Assembly: GCA_005779345.1 (NCBI GenBank)
Contig: SXJQ01000327.1
Location: 1-9,672 of the forward strand
Source of the DNA: Actinomycetota bacterium
Lineage (GTDB): Bacteria > Actinomycetota > Acidimicrobiia > IMCC26256 > PALSA-610
Reading direction: 5' to 3'
DNA: 9,672 bases
Positions within the stretch are counted from its first letter, which is position 1. Each line of letters starts with the position of its first letter. The notes under the pieces were generated by a model that made no database searches, was not told the origin of the DNA, and saw nothing but the letters and a program-made list of their open reading frames with translations. Shown here piece by piece: positions 1 to 7,029 of this stretch. Position numbers and translations under genes: made by a program.

Positions 1-60
1 CGGGGCTGGGCCGCGGCGCGCGTACTGCGTGACTACCTGCTCGGTCGGCTGCTAGGCTGA
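1..60 (+). CDS. possible C-terminal end of a + strand gene (partial)
   Basis: Frame 1 is open from the window edge and ends in TGA at 58-60. It encodes only 19 residues, ending ARVLRDYLLGRLLG, which would suit an amphipathic Leu/Arg-rich C-terminal helix. Most codons end in G or C, as expected for a real gene in this genome. The piece is too short to assign to a family. It would converge on the truncated dehydrogenase at 33-509, so the break in that gene falls just beyond this gene's 3' end. A chance open frame is quite possible. Confidence 0.25.
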   Translation, partial: RGWAAARVLRDYLLGRLLG

Positions 61-509
61 GGGCAAGGCCGGGACTCGGGGCGGACTGCCGCGATCCGGC
101 GCAGGTGGGGCGCCGTGCCTGTCAGGGTGACGTCGAGCACCTTGCTCCACTGCTCGTCGGTCATGTCGACGAGCGCCGCGGTTCCGCCGAGCCCGGCGTT
201 GTTGACGACGACGTCGACACGACCGAAGGCCGCGATCGAGTCGGCGAACAACCGCTGGACGTCGGCCTCGACCGTCACGTCGGCGAGCAATGCAGGAGGC
301 CGGGTGCCGGTGACCGGAGTCAGCGCATCGGCGGCCTCGCCGAGCCGGCGCTCGTGGATGTCGGCGATGACGACCTGCGCCCCTTCTTCGAGGCAGCGCT
401 TCGCAGTCGCGAAACCGATGCCGGTTCCGGCGGCAGCGGTGACGAGCACCGACTTGCCCGCGAGGAGGCCGTGTCCGTCCGGACACACCGGCGGGGTCGC
501 GTCGCTCAT
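33..509 (-). pseudogene. ipdF: truncated IpdF-like short-chain dehydrogenase (SDR)
   Basis: This is the N-terminal half of a classical SDR oxidoreductase. Residues 24-32 (TAAAGTGIG) form the NAD(P)-binding glycine motif, and NNAG is at 103-106. Homology runs to about residue 132 (VLDVTLTGT, base 114) and then stops. The last 26 codons (33-113) encode a Pro/Arg-rich tail unlike any SDR. The other two minus-strand frames do not resume the fold either, so a single frameshift does not explain it. The catalytic Ser, Tyr-x3-Lys and the C-terminal half (the family is usually about 250-265 residues) are missing, so no activity is expected. ATG 507-509 is preceded by AAGGTGG and lies one base after the stop of the upstream dehydrogenase gene, which implies translational coupling. 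The N-terminal GHGLLAGK and AAAGTGIG motifs and the gene order recall mycobacterial Rv3559c (IpdF), from memory. An assembly misjoin is an alternative to true truncation. Confidence 0.75.
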
Positions 510-510
510 G

Positions 511-1719
511 TCAGACCACCTTCGGTTCGGCGGGGAGGCCGAGGGCGCGTTCGCCGACGACGTTGCGTTGGATCTGGTTGCTGCCGCCGTAGATCGTGTC
601 GGCGCGGCTGTAGAGAAAGAGGCGCTGGAGCAGATTGATCGGATAGCGCGCTTCGTCGGCGTCTTCGGGGACCCCGTCGGCGATCATCCCGGCGGCTCCC
701 TGGACGTCGAGCGCGAGTTCGCCGAGTCCGCGGTGGAAGTTCGCCCAGAAGAGTTTGTGGATCGCCGTGGCGCGCGAGAGGTTGCCGTGCTCGAGCGCCG
801 AGAGCGAGCGGAGCGCGTGGTATCGCATGACGCGCAACGTGAGCCAGGCGTCGGCAAGGCGTTGGCGGAACGCCGGATCGGTTGCGAGCCCGTTGGTCTG
901 TGCCCGACGTGTCACGGTCTGCAGCTCGGACTCGAACGCGAGCTGCTGGCCGAGGGTGGAGGCGCCGCGCTCGAATGCGAGCGTGCCCATCGCGACCTTC
1001 CAGCCGTTCCCCTCACCGCCGACGGTGTGGTCGTACTGCGCGCGGGCGCCGTCGAAGAACACCTCGTTGAATTCGCTCGTGCCGGTGATCTGCACGATCG
1101 GACGCAACTCGATTCCTGGCTGGTCCATCGCGACGAGCACGTAGGACAGGCCGTGGTGTCGCGTGCTCGCGGGCTCGGTCCGGCAGACGACGAAGCACCA
1201 ATGCGCCCAATGAGCGAGTGAGGTCCAGACCTTCTGCCCGGTGATGACCCACTGGTCGCCGTCGCGCGTCGCTCGTGTGGCAACGTTCGCGAGGTCGGAG
1301 CCGGCGTTCGGCTCGCTGTAGCCCTGGCACCAGAGTTCGGTGCCCGCGAGGATCGGCGGGAGGAAGCGGCGCTTCTGCGCGTCGTCGCCGAAGTGGACGA
1401 GCGTCGGGCCGATGAGGCCTTCGTTGACGATCCCGACGCGTCCCGGTCCGCCGGCGCGCGCGTACTCCTCGTAGAACACGACCTGTTCGAGCAGTGTCGC
1501 GCCACGACCGCCGAACTCGGTCGGCCAACCGAGCCCGATCCAGCCGTGCCGCCCGAGCTCTTGCTCCCACTCCCAGCGCTCGGCGAACAGCGCGTGCTCG
1601 TCGCCGGGGCCACCCCGGCCACGGATCGTGGCGAAGCGGGGTTGCGCGAGCCGATCCTCGAGGAAGGCGCGGGCCTCGCCCCGGAAGGCTTCTTGCTCGG
1701 GCGTGAAGCACAAGTCCAA
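511..1719 (-). CDS. fadE30: FadE30-like acyl-CoA dehydrogenase
   Basis: This 402-residue flavoprotein would introduce an alpha,beta double bond into an acyl-CoA thioester. The full acyl-CoA dehydrogenase fold is visible: an N-terminal helical domain (1-125), flavin/substrate motifs CQGYSEPNAGSD (131-142) and WVITGQKVWTS (157-167), and the C-terminal signature TIYGGSNQIQRN (375-386). The MCAD-position glutamate is replaced by Gly (YGGS). Glu250 in LAFERG aligns with the helix-G base of isovaleryl-CoA dehydrogenase and is the likely catalytic base. The middle region (ELWCQGYSEP, QKVWTSLAHW, PIVQITGTSEFNEVFFD) recalls mycobacterial FadE30 (Rv3560c), which acts on a steroid C/D-ring CoA intermediate. 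The downstream SDR repeats the fadE30-Rv3559c order. TTG 1719 is chosen as start because GGGAG lies 7 nt upstream and homology begins at LCFTPEQEAFR. No ATG is available there. Family assignment is firm; the steroid substrate is inferred. Confidence 0.88.
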   Translation of the reverse strand: MDLCFTPEQEAFRGEARAFLEDRLAQPRFATIRGRGGPGDEHALFAERWEWEQELGRHGWIGLGWPTEFGGRGATLLEQVVFYEEYARAGGPGRVGIVNEGLIGPTLVHFGDDAQKRRFLPPILAGTELWCQGYSEPNAGSDLANVATRATRDGDQWVITGQKVWTSLAHWAHWCFVVCRTEPASTRHHGLSYVLVAMDQPGIELRPIVQITGTSEFNEVFFDGARAQYDHTVGGEGNGWKVAMGTLAFERGASTLGQQLAFESELQTVTRRAQTNGLATDPAFRQRLADAWLTLRVMRYHALRSLSALEHGNLSRATAIHKLFWANFHRGLGELALDVQGAAGMIADGVPEDADEARYPINLLQRLFLYSRADTIYGGSNQIQRNVVGERALGLPAEPKVV

Positions 1720-1726
1720 GGCGGTG

Positions 1727-1731
1727 CTCCC
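1727..1731 (-). promoter_or_regulatory. ribosome binding site deciding the TTG start
   Basis: GGGAG on the minus strand sits 7 nt before TTG 1719. The reading frame stays open far upstream (to about 2544), but that stretch is antisense to another dehydrogenase gene and is Arg/Ser/Pro-rich. This site therefore fixes the biological start of the acyl-CoA dehydrogenase. Confidence 0.55.
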
Positions 1732-1761
1732 GGGGCTGGTGGCGCGCGGCGACGCTCGTCT

Positions 1762-1778
1762 GTCAGATTCTGACGCTA
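1762..1778. promoter_or_regulatory. palindromic operator candidate and minus-strand -10 box
   Basis: GTCAGATTCTGAC (1762-1774) is a perfect 6-bp inverted repeat around one T, in the 116-bp gap between the divergent acyl-CoA dehydrogenase (start 1719) and SDR (start 1836). A second palindrome, CGCTAGCG (1774-1781), abuts it. On the minus strand TAGCGT (1778-1773) matches the actinobacterial TANNNT -10 form and shares two bases with the 13-bp palindrome, a position suited to repression of the dehydrogenase-SDR operon. TetR-type repressors commonly bind such sites in fatty-acid and steroid catabolic operons. No TetR gene is present here, so the cognate protein is unknown. Confidence 0.45.
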
Positions 1779-1820
1779 GCGAACAGCGTGCGAGGCGCCC
1801 CACCCGAGGGCGGCCGAGCG

Positions 1821-1825
1821 AGGAG
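1821..1825 (+). promoter_or_regulatory. ribosome binding site deciding the GTG start at 1836
   Basis: AGGAG lies 10 nt before GTG 1836. The frame is open from an earlier GTG at 1788, but the 16 residues in between are Arg/Gly/Pro-rich and precede the usual short N-terminus of SDR proteins. The site therefore supports the later start. Confidence 0.5.
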
Positions 1826-1835
1826 TCGACAAGGC

Positions 1836-2648
1836 GTGGGCGAAGAGCGGGGAACTGCGCTCGTGACCGGCGCGTCGCGCGGCATCGGTCGCGCGGTCGC
1901 GATCGAACTCGACGCGCGCGGATACGACGTCGTCGCGACGATGCGGGATGTCTCGGCTGGTGAGGGGTTGCCGACCGGGATTCGGGTCGAACGGCTCGAC
2001 GTGACCGATCGGACCACGATCGACCTTCCCACCTCGCTCCGGATCGTCGTGAACAACGCGGGTGTGGAGACCGACAACCTGCCGATCGAGCATGGCGACG
2101 TCGACCTGCACTGGAAGCACCTGTTCGAAGCGAACGTCTTCGGTCTGGTTCGGGTGACGCAGGCCGCGATCCCGGTCTTGCGATCGAACGGTGGCGGGGT
2201 GATCTGCAACGTGACGTCGTCGTCGATCCTCGCACCGGTTCCGTTCCTCGGCATGTACCGAGCGAGCAAGGCCGCGGTGATGGCGATGGGGGAGTCGCTC
2301 GCCGCGGAGGTCGCCCCGTTCGGGATCCGCGTGATCGAGGTGATGCCCGGACCGATCGTGACCGACATGTTGCTCGGCGGTGATCACCCCGCCGAGGCGA
2401 TCGCGCACCCCGAGTACGCCGACCTTGCGCGGCGGATGTACGAGAACCGCGCCCACGTCCGCGACCAGTACACGCCGGCCGACGAAGCGGCTCGTCGCAT
2501 CGTGAGCGCGATCGAAGACGATGGTCACGCGCCGGGTCGGGCACCGTTGCGGTACGGGTGCGATGACCTCAGCGAGGGCATGCTCACCGGGTGGCGCGCG
2601 ACGTCGCACGATGCGTGGATCGCGGCGATCCTGCCCGCGTTCAGTTGA
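1836..2648 (+). CDS. SDR family NAD(P)-dependent oxidoreductase, intact
   Basis: A complete 270-residue classical SDR. It shows the cofactor motif TGASRGIG (11-18), NNAG (73-76), the catalytic Ser at about 128-130 in NVTSSS, Tyr141 and Lys145 in YRASK, and the PGPIVTDM cofactor-closing segment (171-178). It should be a soluble dehydrogenase or reductase of an alcohol or ketone; the substrate cannot be read. ALVTGASRGIG starts within the first 10 residues, typical of the family, which supports GTG 1836. It is divergent from the FadE30-like gene and may share its control region. Its 3' end overlaps the convergent CoA-transferase gene by 8 bp (2641-2648). Unlike the truncated SDR at 33-509, every key residue is present. 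The C-terminal region (MYENRAHVRDQYTP, then LTGWRATSHDAW) is longer than in the minimal fold and may form a substrate lid. Confidence 0.9.
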   Translation: MGEERGTALVTGASRGIGRAVAIELDARGYDVVATMRDVSAGEGLPTGIRVERLDVTDRTTIDLPTSLRIVVNNAGVETDNLPIEHGDVDLHWKHLFEANVFGLVRVTQAAIPVLRSNGGGVICNVTSSSILAPVPFLGMYRASKAAVMAMGESLAAEVAPFGIRVIEVMPGPIVTDMLLGGDHPAEAIAHPEYADLARRMYENRAHVRDQYTPADEAARRIVSAIEDDGHAPGRAPLRYGCDDLSEGMLTGWRATSHDAWIAAILPAFS

Positions 2649-4944
2649 GCGCGCCGGACTCGCGCAACGCGGCGACGTGCGCGGCGGTGAGCCCGAGCAG
2701 GTCGTGGAACACCCAATCGTTGTCCTGGCCGAGCGTCGGCCCGGCCCGGTCGTATCCGCCCGCCGCGGCCGAGAAACGGACGCCATTTCGCTCGTAACGA
2801 CCGGGGCCCAAGAAGGGATGGTCGTGCTCGACGAAGTGTCGCCGGTACGCGAGTTGCGCATCGTCGGCGACGTCGGCGAAGTCGGCTACCGCAACGGCTT
2901 CGATCCCGAGCGCCTGGAGCTCCGCGGCGACGTCGGTGCGGAGTCGTGAGCGCGTCCATGCCGCGAGTGCGGCCTCGCTCGGCTCGGCGCCGATCGCGGC
3001 GCGCAGTGCGGCACGCTGCGCGTCGGTCCAGCACGCGATCGCGACCCAGCGATCCCCGTGACCGGCTTCGTCGGCGCACGGGAACACGCCGTGCGGGTCG
3101 GCGTCGGGGTGTGCGTTGCCGTTGCGCATCCCGACGGTGCCGTCGAGTTCGTGATCGATGAGCCACGGCGACAGCGCCCACAGGCCGACCTCGACCTGCG
3201 CGACATCGAGGTAGCAGCCCGCACCGGTGCGACGTCGGTGCTCGAGTCCGGCGGCCAGCGCGGCGGCGACATAGCGCGGGGCGAGGGAGTCGGTGATCGT
3301 GCCGAACGGTCCGACGGGTTCACGGTCGGGCCACCCCGTGATCCAATTCCACCCCGAGAGCGCGCTGCCCTGCCCGCCGAATCCCGGGTAGTCCTTGTGC
3401 GGGCCCGTCTGGCCGTTCAGGCACGCGCTGATCATCACGAGATCCGGCCGGAGCGCGCGCAGCGCCTCGTAGTCGAGGCCGAACCCGGTCATCGCTCGCG
3501 GCGCATAGTTCTCGGCGACCGCGTCGGCCCATTCGACGACGAGCCGGCTCACGAGCGCGAGGGCCTCGGGATGCTTGAGGTTCAGGGTCACGTTGCGCTT
3601 GCCGCAGTTGAGAGCGTCGTACATCGGTGCACCCTCGAGCCCGTGCGGGTTGTCGGGTCCGACGGCCATCGCGCGCAAGAAGTCGGGGCGCGACGGCGAC
3701 TCGACCCGCAGCACGGTCGCACCGTGCTCGACGAAGTAGCGCGTCGCGATCGGCCCCGCCGCACCGGAGCCGAACTCGAGGATCCGGAGGCCGTCCCAGA
3801 TCCCCGGTACGGGCAATGCCCCGACGGTGGCCGCCCGATCCGGTGCACCCGCGTCCGGCGCATCGCCGCTCCGAGCCTCCCACAGTGGCGCGTGCTCCAG
3901 TACTCGGGCCGGACCGGTCGGGCCCGCTGGCGTGGCGCCGTGCACGATCAGGAACGAGCGCGGAAAGCGGGCGACGTCGCCGACCGCCGTGAAGAATCCG
4001 CGTGCCGCGAGCTGTCGTGACTGCACGACTTCGCGCGGCGAGTTCACCGGCGCCAGCATCAGGTTGGTGTCGCACGCGATGTCGTAGAGCTGTTGCATCG
4101 TTCGTGCCGCGAAATAGCGGCCGATCGCTTGCTCCATCGCCGCGAGTTCGTCGTCGGGTGCGGTGTTCTGCGACCACGTCGCCCAGTCCTGTTCGAGCGA
4201 CGGTTCGTCGATCCCCGCCTCGGCGACGAGCTGTGCGATGAGCGCCATGCTCGCCATGCGCGCCTTGCCACCGCGGATCCCGAAGCTGACGAAGCCGTCG
4301 AGCGTCGGCCAGATCTCGCGCGTGCGTCCGATCTTGGCGCCGAAACGTCGCCCCCGCTCGTGGCTCCGGGCATGACGCCCCGCGGCACCCATGTTGGCGA
4401 CGAGGACGCACTCCTGCAGCGAGAGGTCGACGATCTGGCGGGTGGGGCTCGCGAGCACGGCGATCGCGGCGTAGGCGGCCTCGCCGCCACCGTGCGCGTA
4501 CGAGGTGGGCTCGGCGGCCCGAACCGGTGCGCGGTCGGGGTCGCCGGTCGCGAACAGGTTGCCGGTCGCGGCCATGACGCCGAGGTCGTGGGCCTGCCGG
4601 CGGGCGTGCGGACCGTCGAGGCCGAACGGCGTGATGCGGACCCAGTGCGTTCGGGGAGCGACGGCGGGGTCGAGCGCGACCGTCGCGCGGTCGAATGGGG
4701 TGTCGAGCACCACATCGGCGCCGCGGGCGAGATCGCCGAGCACGTCGGGCCCCGGGTCGACCAGGAGATCCTTCCCCGCGGTCCACGCGAGGTACGCGGC
4801 CCGACGCTGGGCGAGTGGGTCGCCGTCGCCGGGCACGACGCGGATGACGCTGGCGCCGAGGTCGGCGAGCACGCGGCCGGCGCGCGCCGCCGGGTCGCCG
4901 CCGAGTTCGACGACCCGGGTGCCGCGCAGCAGGCTTTCGAGCAC
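2641..4944 (-). CDS. fused double-domain CaiB/BaiF family CoA-transferase
   Basis: A 767-residue protein, about twice the usual 380-430 of a class III CoA-transferase. It consists of two CaiB/BaiF domains in tandem: 1 to about 365, and about 380 to 767. Each opens with the family start (LLRGTRVVELGGDPAARAGR at 5-24; WDGLRILEFGSGAAGPIA at 383-400). Each carries the conserved Asp: D173 in IVDLSLQE and D580 in YLDVAQVE. The second half keeps more hallmarks (NCGKRNVTLNLK 446-457, CLNGQTGPHKDYPGFG 508-523); the first is more divergent (AGKDLLVDP, ITPFGLDGP). Class III enzymes work as interlocked dimers that move CoA between acids through an aspartyl anhydride, so the fusion may act as a pseudo-dimer. 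Similar-length fused proteins occur in mycobacteria. GTG 4944 is preceded by a strong AGGAGG 4 nt upstream. The acyl substrate is unknown; the neighbourhood suggests CoA-ester catabolism. Confidence 0.9.
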   Translation of the reverse strand: MLESLLRGTRVVELGGDPAARAGRVLADLGASVIRVVPGDGDPLAQRRAAYLAWTAGKDLLVDPGPDVLGDLARGADVVLDTPFDRATVALDPAVAPRTHWVRITPFGLDGPHARRQAHDLGVMAATGNLFATGDPDRAPVRAAEPTSYAHGGGEAAYAAIAVLASPTRQIVDLSLQECVLVANMGAAGRHARSHERGRRFGAKIGRTREIWPTLDGFVSFGIRGGKARMASMALIAQLVAEAGIDEPSLEQDWATWSQNTAPDDELAAMEQAIGRYFAARTMQQLYDIACDTNLMLAPVNSPREVVQSRQLAARGFFTAVGDVARFPRSFLIVHGATPAGPTGPARVLEHAPLWEARSGDAPDAGAPDRAATVGALPVPGIWDGLRILEFGSGAAGPIATRYFVEHGATVLRVESPSRPDFLRAMAVGPDNPHGLEGAPMYDALNCGKRNVTLNLKHPEALALVSRLVVEWADAVAENYAPRAMTGFGLDYEALRALRPDLVMISACLNGQTGPHKDYPGFGGQGSALSGWNWITGWPDREPVGPFGTITDSLAPRYVAAALAAGLEHRRRTGAGCYLDVAQVEVGLWALSPWLIDHELDGTVGMRNGNAHPDADPHGVFPCADEAGHGDRWVAIACWTDAQRAALRAAIGAEPSEAALAAWTRSRLRTDVAAELQALGIEAVAVADFADVADDAQLAYRRHFVEHDHPFLGPGRYERNGVRFSAAAGGYDRAGPTLGQDNDWVFHDLLGLTAAHVAALRESGALN

Positions 4945-4987
4945 CGTTCCTCCTCGCCGGCGGCTCACGCCCGCGGTTGTCGCAAAC

Positions 4988-5007
4988 CTGACGTACGTGT
5001 CAGTGTA
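4988..5007. promoter_or_regulatory. dyad operator candidate and -10 box between divergent genes
   Basis: In the 116-bp gap between the CoA-transferase (start 4944) and the amidohydrolase (start 5061), CTGAC (4988-4992) and GTCAG (4999-5003) form an inverted repeat with a 6-bp spacer. Inside it lies the 8-bp palindrome ACGTACGT (4991-4998). On the minus strand TACACT (5007-5002) fits the TANNNT -10 form and overlaps the dyad by two bases, so a bound repressor would block the CoA-transferase promoter. No clear -35 was seen and no clear + strand -10 was found. Confidence 0.4.
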
Positions 5008-5060
5008 GGGGCCACCGGTCGCACCATCTCGGGGAGTCGTCCCCGTCTCGGAGAGGAACC

Positions 5061-6224
5061 ATGGGCACCTACCGCATCGTCGATGCCGACTGTCACGTCC
5101 TCGAGCCGCCCGACATCTGGCAGAACCACCTCGCTGCCAAGTGGCAGGAGAAGGCGCCCAAACTCGTGAAGGACCCCGAGGGCGGCGACGCGTGGCTGAC
5201 CGCGGTGGGTGGCGACCCCGACCCGATCGGCCTCGTCGCGACGCCCGGGATGGCATGGGACGACTTCCGCTGGTTCGGCGTGACCTACGAGGAGGCGCGC
5301 ACCGGCTGTTACAACGGGGTTGCTCGGCTCGCCGACATGGACCTCGACGGTGTGTCGGCAGAGGTGCTGTTCCCGCCGCAGCGCACCATGAGCCACTTCC
5401 TCGGCGACGACGACCCCGAGTTCGTGCTCGCCGGCGTCGCGGCGTACAACGACTTCTTGTTCGACGAGTTCTGCGCGCCCGACCCGGCGCGGCTCATCGG
5501 GCTCGCGCAGATTCCGAGCATCGGCATCGCGGCAGCGATCGCGGGCCTGCACGCGGCGAAGGAGCGCGGGGCCAAGGGCGTGCTCATCTCGAATTGGCCG
5601 AGCGGTGGCGAGACGCTCTCGACCGACGACGATCCGTTCTGGGCGGCGGCGTGCGAGGCACAACTCCCGGTGTCGATCCACATCAACATCATCAGCCGGA
5701 ATCAGCGCATGGCCGGCCGCCGGGCCGCGGCCGCGGCGGGCAACCACCTCTACGACATGCGGAGCGAGGCGACGCGTGCGAAGGCCATCGGCGGGATGAG
5801 CCACGTCTTCGCGATGACGACTGGCGCGATGACGTCGATGTTGTTCCAGGGCGTGTTCGAGCGGTTCCCGACGCTGCAGATCTGCTGGATCGAGACAGGC
5901 GTCGGATGGATTCCGCACTTCCTCGAGTGCATCGACGACCGGTACTGGCGCAACCGGTCGTGGGGCGACCTCCCGATCGACCAACCGCCGTCGTTCTACT
6001 GGTACCGCAACAACGCCGCGAGCTTCATCGTCGATCGCAGCGGGATCGAACTGCGCCATCGCGTCGGCGTCGACAACATCATGTGGTCGAGCGACTACCC
6101 CCACCACGGCAACGACTGGCCGTATTCCCGAAAGGTCATCGAGGACATGATGGGCAGTTGCACCGAACCCGAGCGTGCGGCGATCGCGGGCGGCAACGCC
6201 GCGCGCATCTGGGGGATCGCGTAG
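5061..6224 (+). CDS. Amidohydro_2 family metal-dependent hydrolase/decarboxylase
   Basis: A complete 387-residue TIM-barrel protein of the Amidohydro_2 family (the ACMSD/decarboxylase-like branch of the amidohydrolases). It starts with the metal motif DADCH (D8, D10, H12). Other likely metal or active-site residues are H207 in SIHINI, H248 in MSHVF, and D345 with H347 in WSSDYPHH near the C-terminus. IETGVGWIP (277-285), followed by HFLECIDDRY, is typical of the many actinobacterial members encoded near acyl-CoA and steroid-type catabolic genes. The exact reaction (hydrolysis or decarboxylation) cannot be assigned. No signal peptide is visible, so it should be cytosolic. ATG 5061 has GAGAGGA a few bases upstream. 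The gene is divergent from the CoA-transferase, and its stop lies 4 bp from that of the convergent MerR-type regulator. Confidence 0.88.
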   Translation: MGTYRIVDADCHVLEPPDIWQNHLAAKWQEKAPKLVKDPEGGDAWLTAVGGDPDPIGLVATPGMAWDDFRWFGVTYEEARTGCYNGVARLADMDLDGVSAEVLFPPQRTMSHFLGDDDPEFVLAGVAAYNDFLFDEFCAPDPARLIGLAQIPSIGIAAAIAGLHAAKERGAKGVLISNWPSGGETLSTDDDPFWAAACEAQLPVSIHINIISRNQRMAGRRAAAAAGNHLYDMRSEATRAKAIGGMSHVFAMTTGAMTSMLFQGVFERFPTLQICWIETGVGWIPHFLECIDDRYWRNRSWGDLPIDQPPSFYWYRNNAASFIVDRSGIELRHRVGVDNIMWSSDYPHHGNDWPYSRKVIEDMMGSCTEPERAAIAGGNAARIWGIA

Positions 6225-6228
6225 GCGA

Positions 6229-6987
6229 TCAGTCGCCGTCGCCGTCGGGTTCGCACGCCAGGTCGTCGGCGCGGTCGCGGCGGTAGCCACCGACGCCCGT
6301 GTTCGTCTCGACGGCGGTCCGGATCGCGTCCAGCGTGAGGCGCTGGACGGTGCGTTGGTGCACGTAGTTCAGGACGCGATCGACCGCAGGAACCAGACGA
6401 TCGCTGTTGGCCGTCAGCGTGCGCTGGATCGAATCCATCTCGGCGGGATCCCAGTCGGAGCGGGTCCAGCCGGCGAGCATGGCGTGCACCTCGCTCTGCA
6501 GTGCGCGGAAGTGGCGCACGTAGATCGAGCCGAGTTCGACGAGGATCTCGGCCGTCATGCCGATGTCGAGCAGTTCGCGCACCGACCGCAACATCCGCAG
6601 GTCGGCGTCGTCGTAGGCCTCGCGGCCGAACTCCTCGGGATCGGGAATCAGGCCGACGGCGCGCAGCGTGTCGATGAGTTCGAGGGGCACGTTGGACCGC
6701 GCCGCGAGTGCCTCGGGTGTGTAGTGCGCGCGGCTGGCCCCGAAGATCCCGTCGATTCCGGGGCGATCGGTGCACACGATGGCGCGGATCGCGGCGAGCG
6801 AGAAGCGTTGTTCTTGCAGTTCGCGGATCTGTGCGAGGCGTTCCAGGTGTTCGGCGCCATAGAGGCGGTTGCGGCCGGCGGCCACGGCCAGCGGGAGGAG
6901 GCCCTCGCGCGCGTAGTAGCGGATGGTGTCGACACTGACCCGGGCGCGCTGGGCCAGGTCGTCGATCCGCCAACTCGTTTCGGTCAT
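6229..6987 (-). CDS. MerR-type transcriptional regulator with two tandem HTH domains
   Basis: A 252-residue regulator. Residues 6-71 are a canonical MerR winged helix-turn-helix (IDDLAQRARVSVDTIRYYAR, then EGLLP, RLYGAEHLERL, and RFSLAAIRAI). Residues 88-154 repeat the same plan in diverged form (YTPEALAARSNVPLELIDTL, then RAVGLIP, AYDDADLRMLRSVRELLDIG). The rest (155-252) is mostly helical with a charged tail. There is no Cys cluster of the metal-sensing MerR type, so the effector is probably organic or a protein state. ATG 6987 is preceded by GAGAGG, 4 nt upstream; the frame is open to 7035, but that extension lacks a ribosome site. The gene is divergent from a small gene at 7104 across a control region with an inverted repeat, so autoregulation and control of that gene are likely. 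It converges on the amidohydrolase. Confidence 0.88.
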   Translation of the reverse strand: MTETSWRIDDLAQRARVSVDTIRYYAREGLLPLAVAAGRNRLYGAEHLERLAQIRELQEQRFSLAAIRAIVCTDRPGIDGIFGASRAHYTPEALAARSNVPLELIDTLRAVGLIPDPEEFGREAYDDADLRMLRSVRELLDIGMTAEILVELGSIYVRHFRALQSEVHAMLAGWTRSDWDPAEMDSIQRTLTANSDRLVPAVDRVLNYVHQRTVQRLTLDAIRTAVETNTGVGGYRRDRADDLACEPDGDGD

Positions 6988-7029
6988 GTCACCTCTCGGA
7001 TCGCCTGGCTTCGGCCTGTGCCCGATGTC

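Noticed and set aside
33..113. A simple frameshift explaining the lost C-terminus of the IpdF-like SDR
   Set aside because: I read all three minus-strand frames from base 120 to base 1; none shows the expected TRAALR-type helix after TLTGT or a YxxxK motif, so a rearrangement or misjoin fits better.
1720..2544. Open minus-strand extension of the acyl-CoA dehydrogenase frame (would give 677 aa)
   Set aside because: It is Arg/Ser/Pro-rich, antisense to a well-supported SDR with all catalytic motifs, and the dehydrogenase family begins at TTG 1719, which has its own ribosome site.
4093..5169. Several long + strand frames opposite the CoA-transferase and dehydrogenase genes
   Set aside because: These are typical GC-rich antisense shadows: Arg/Ala/Gly-rich, with no family motifs, and contradicted by strong motifs on the other strand.
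4945..5256. Open extension of the CoA-transferase frame upstream of 4944 (would give 871 aa)
   Set aside because: It overlaps the start of the amidohydrolase antisense, is of low complexity, and a strong AGGAGG precedes GTG 4944 at the point where CaiB homology begins.
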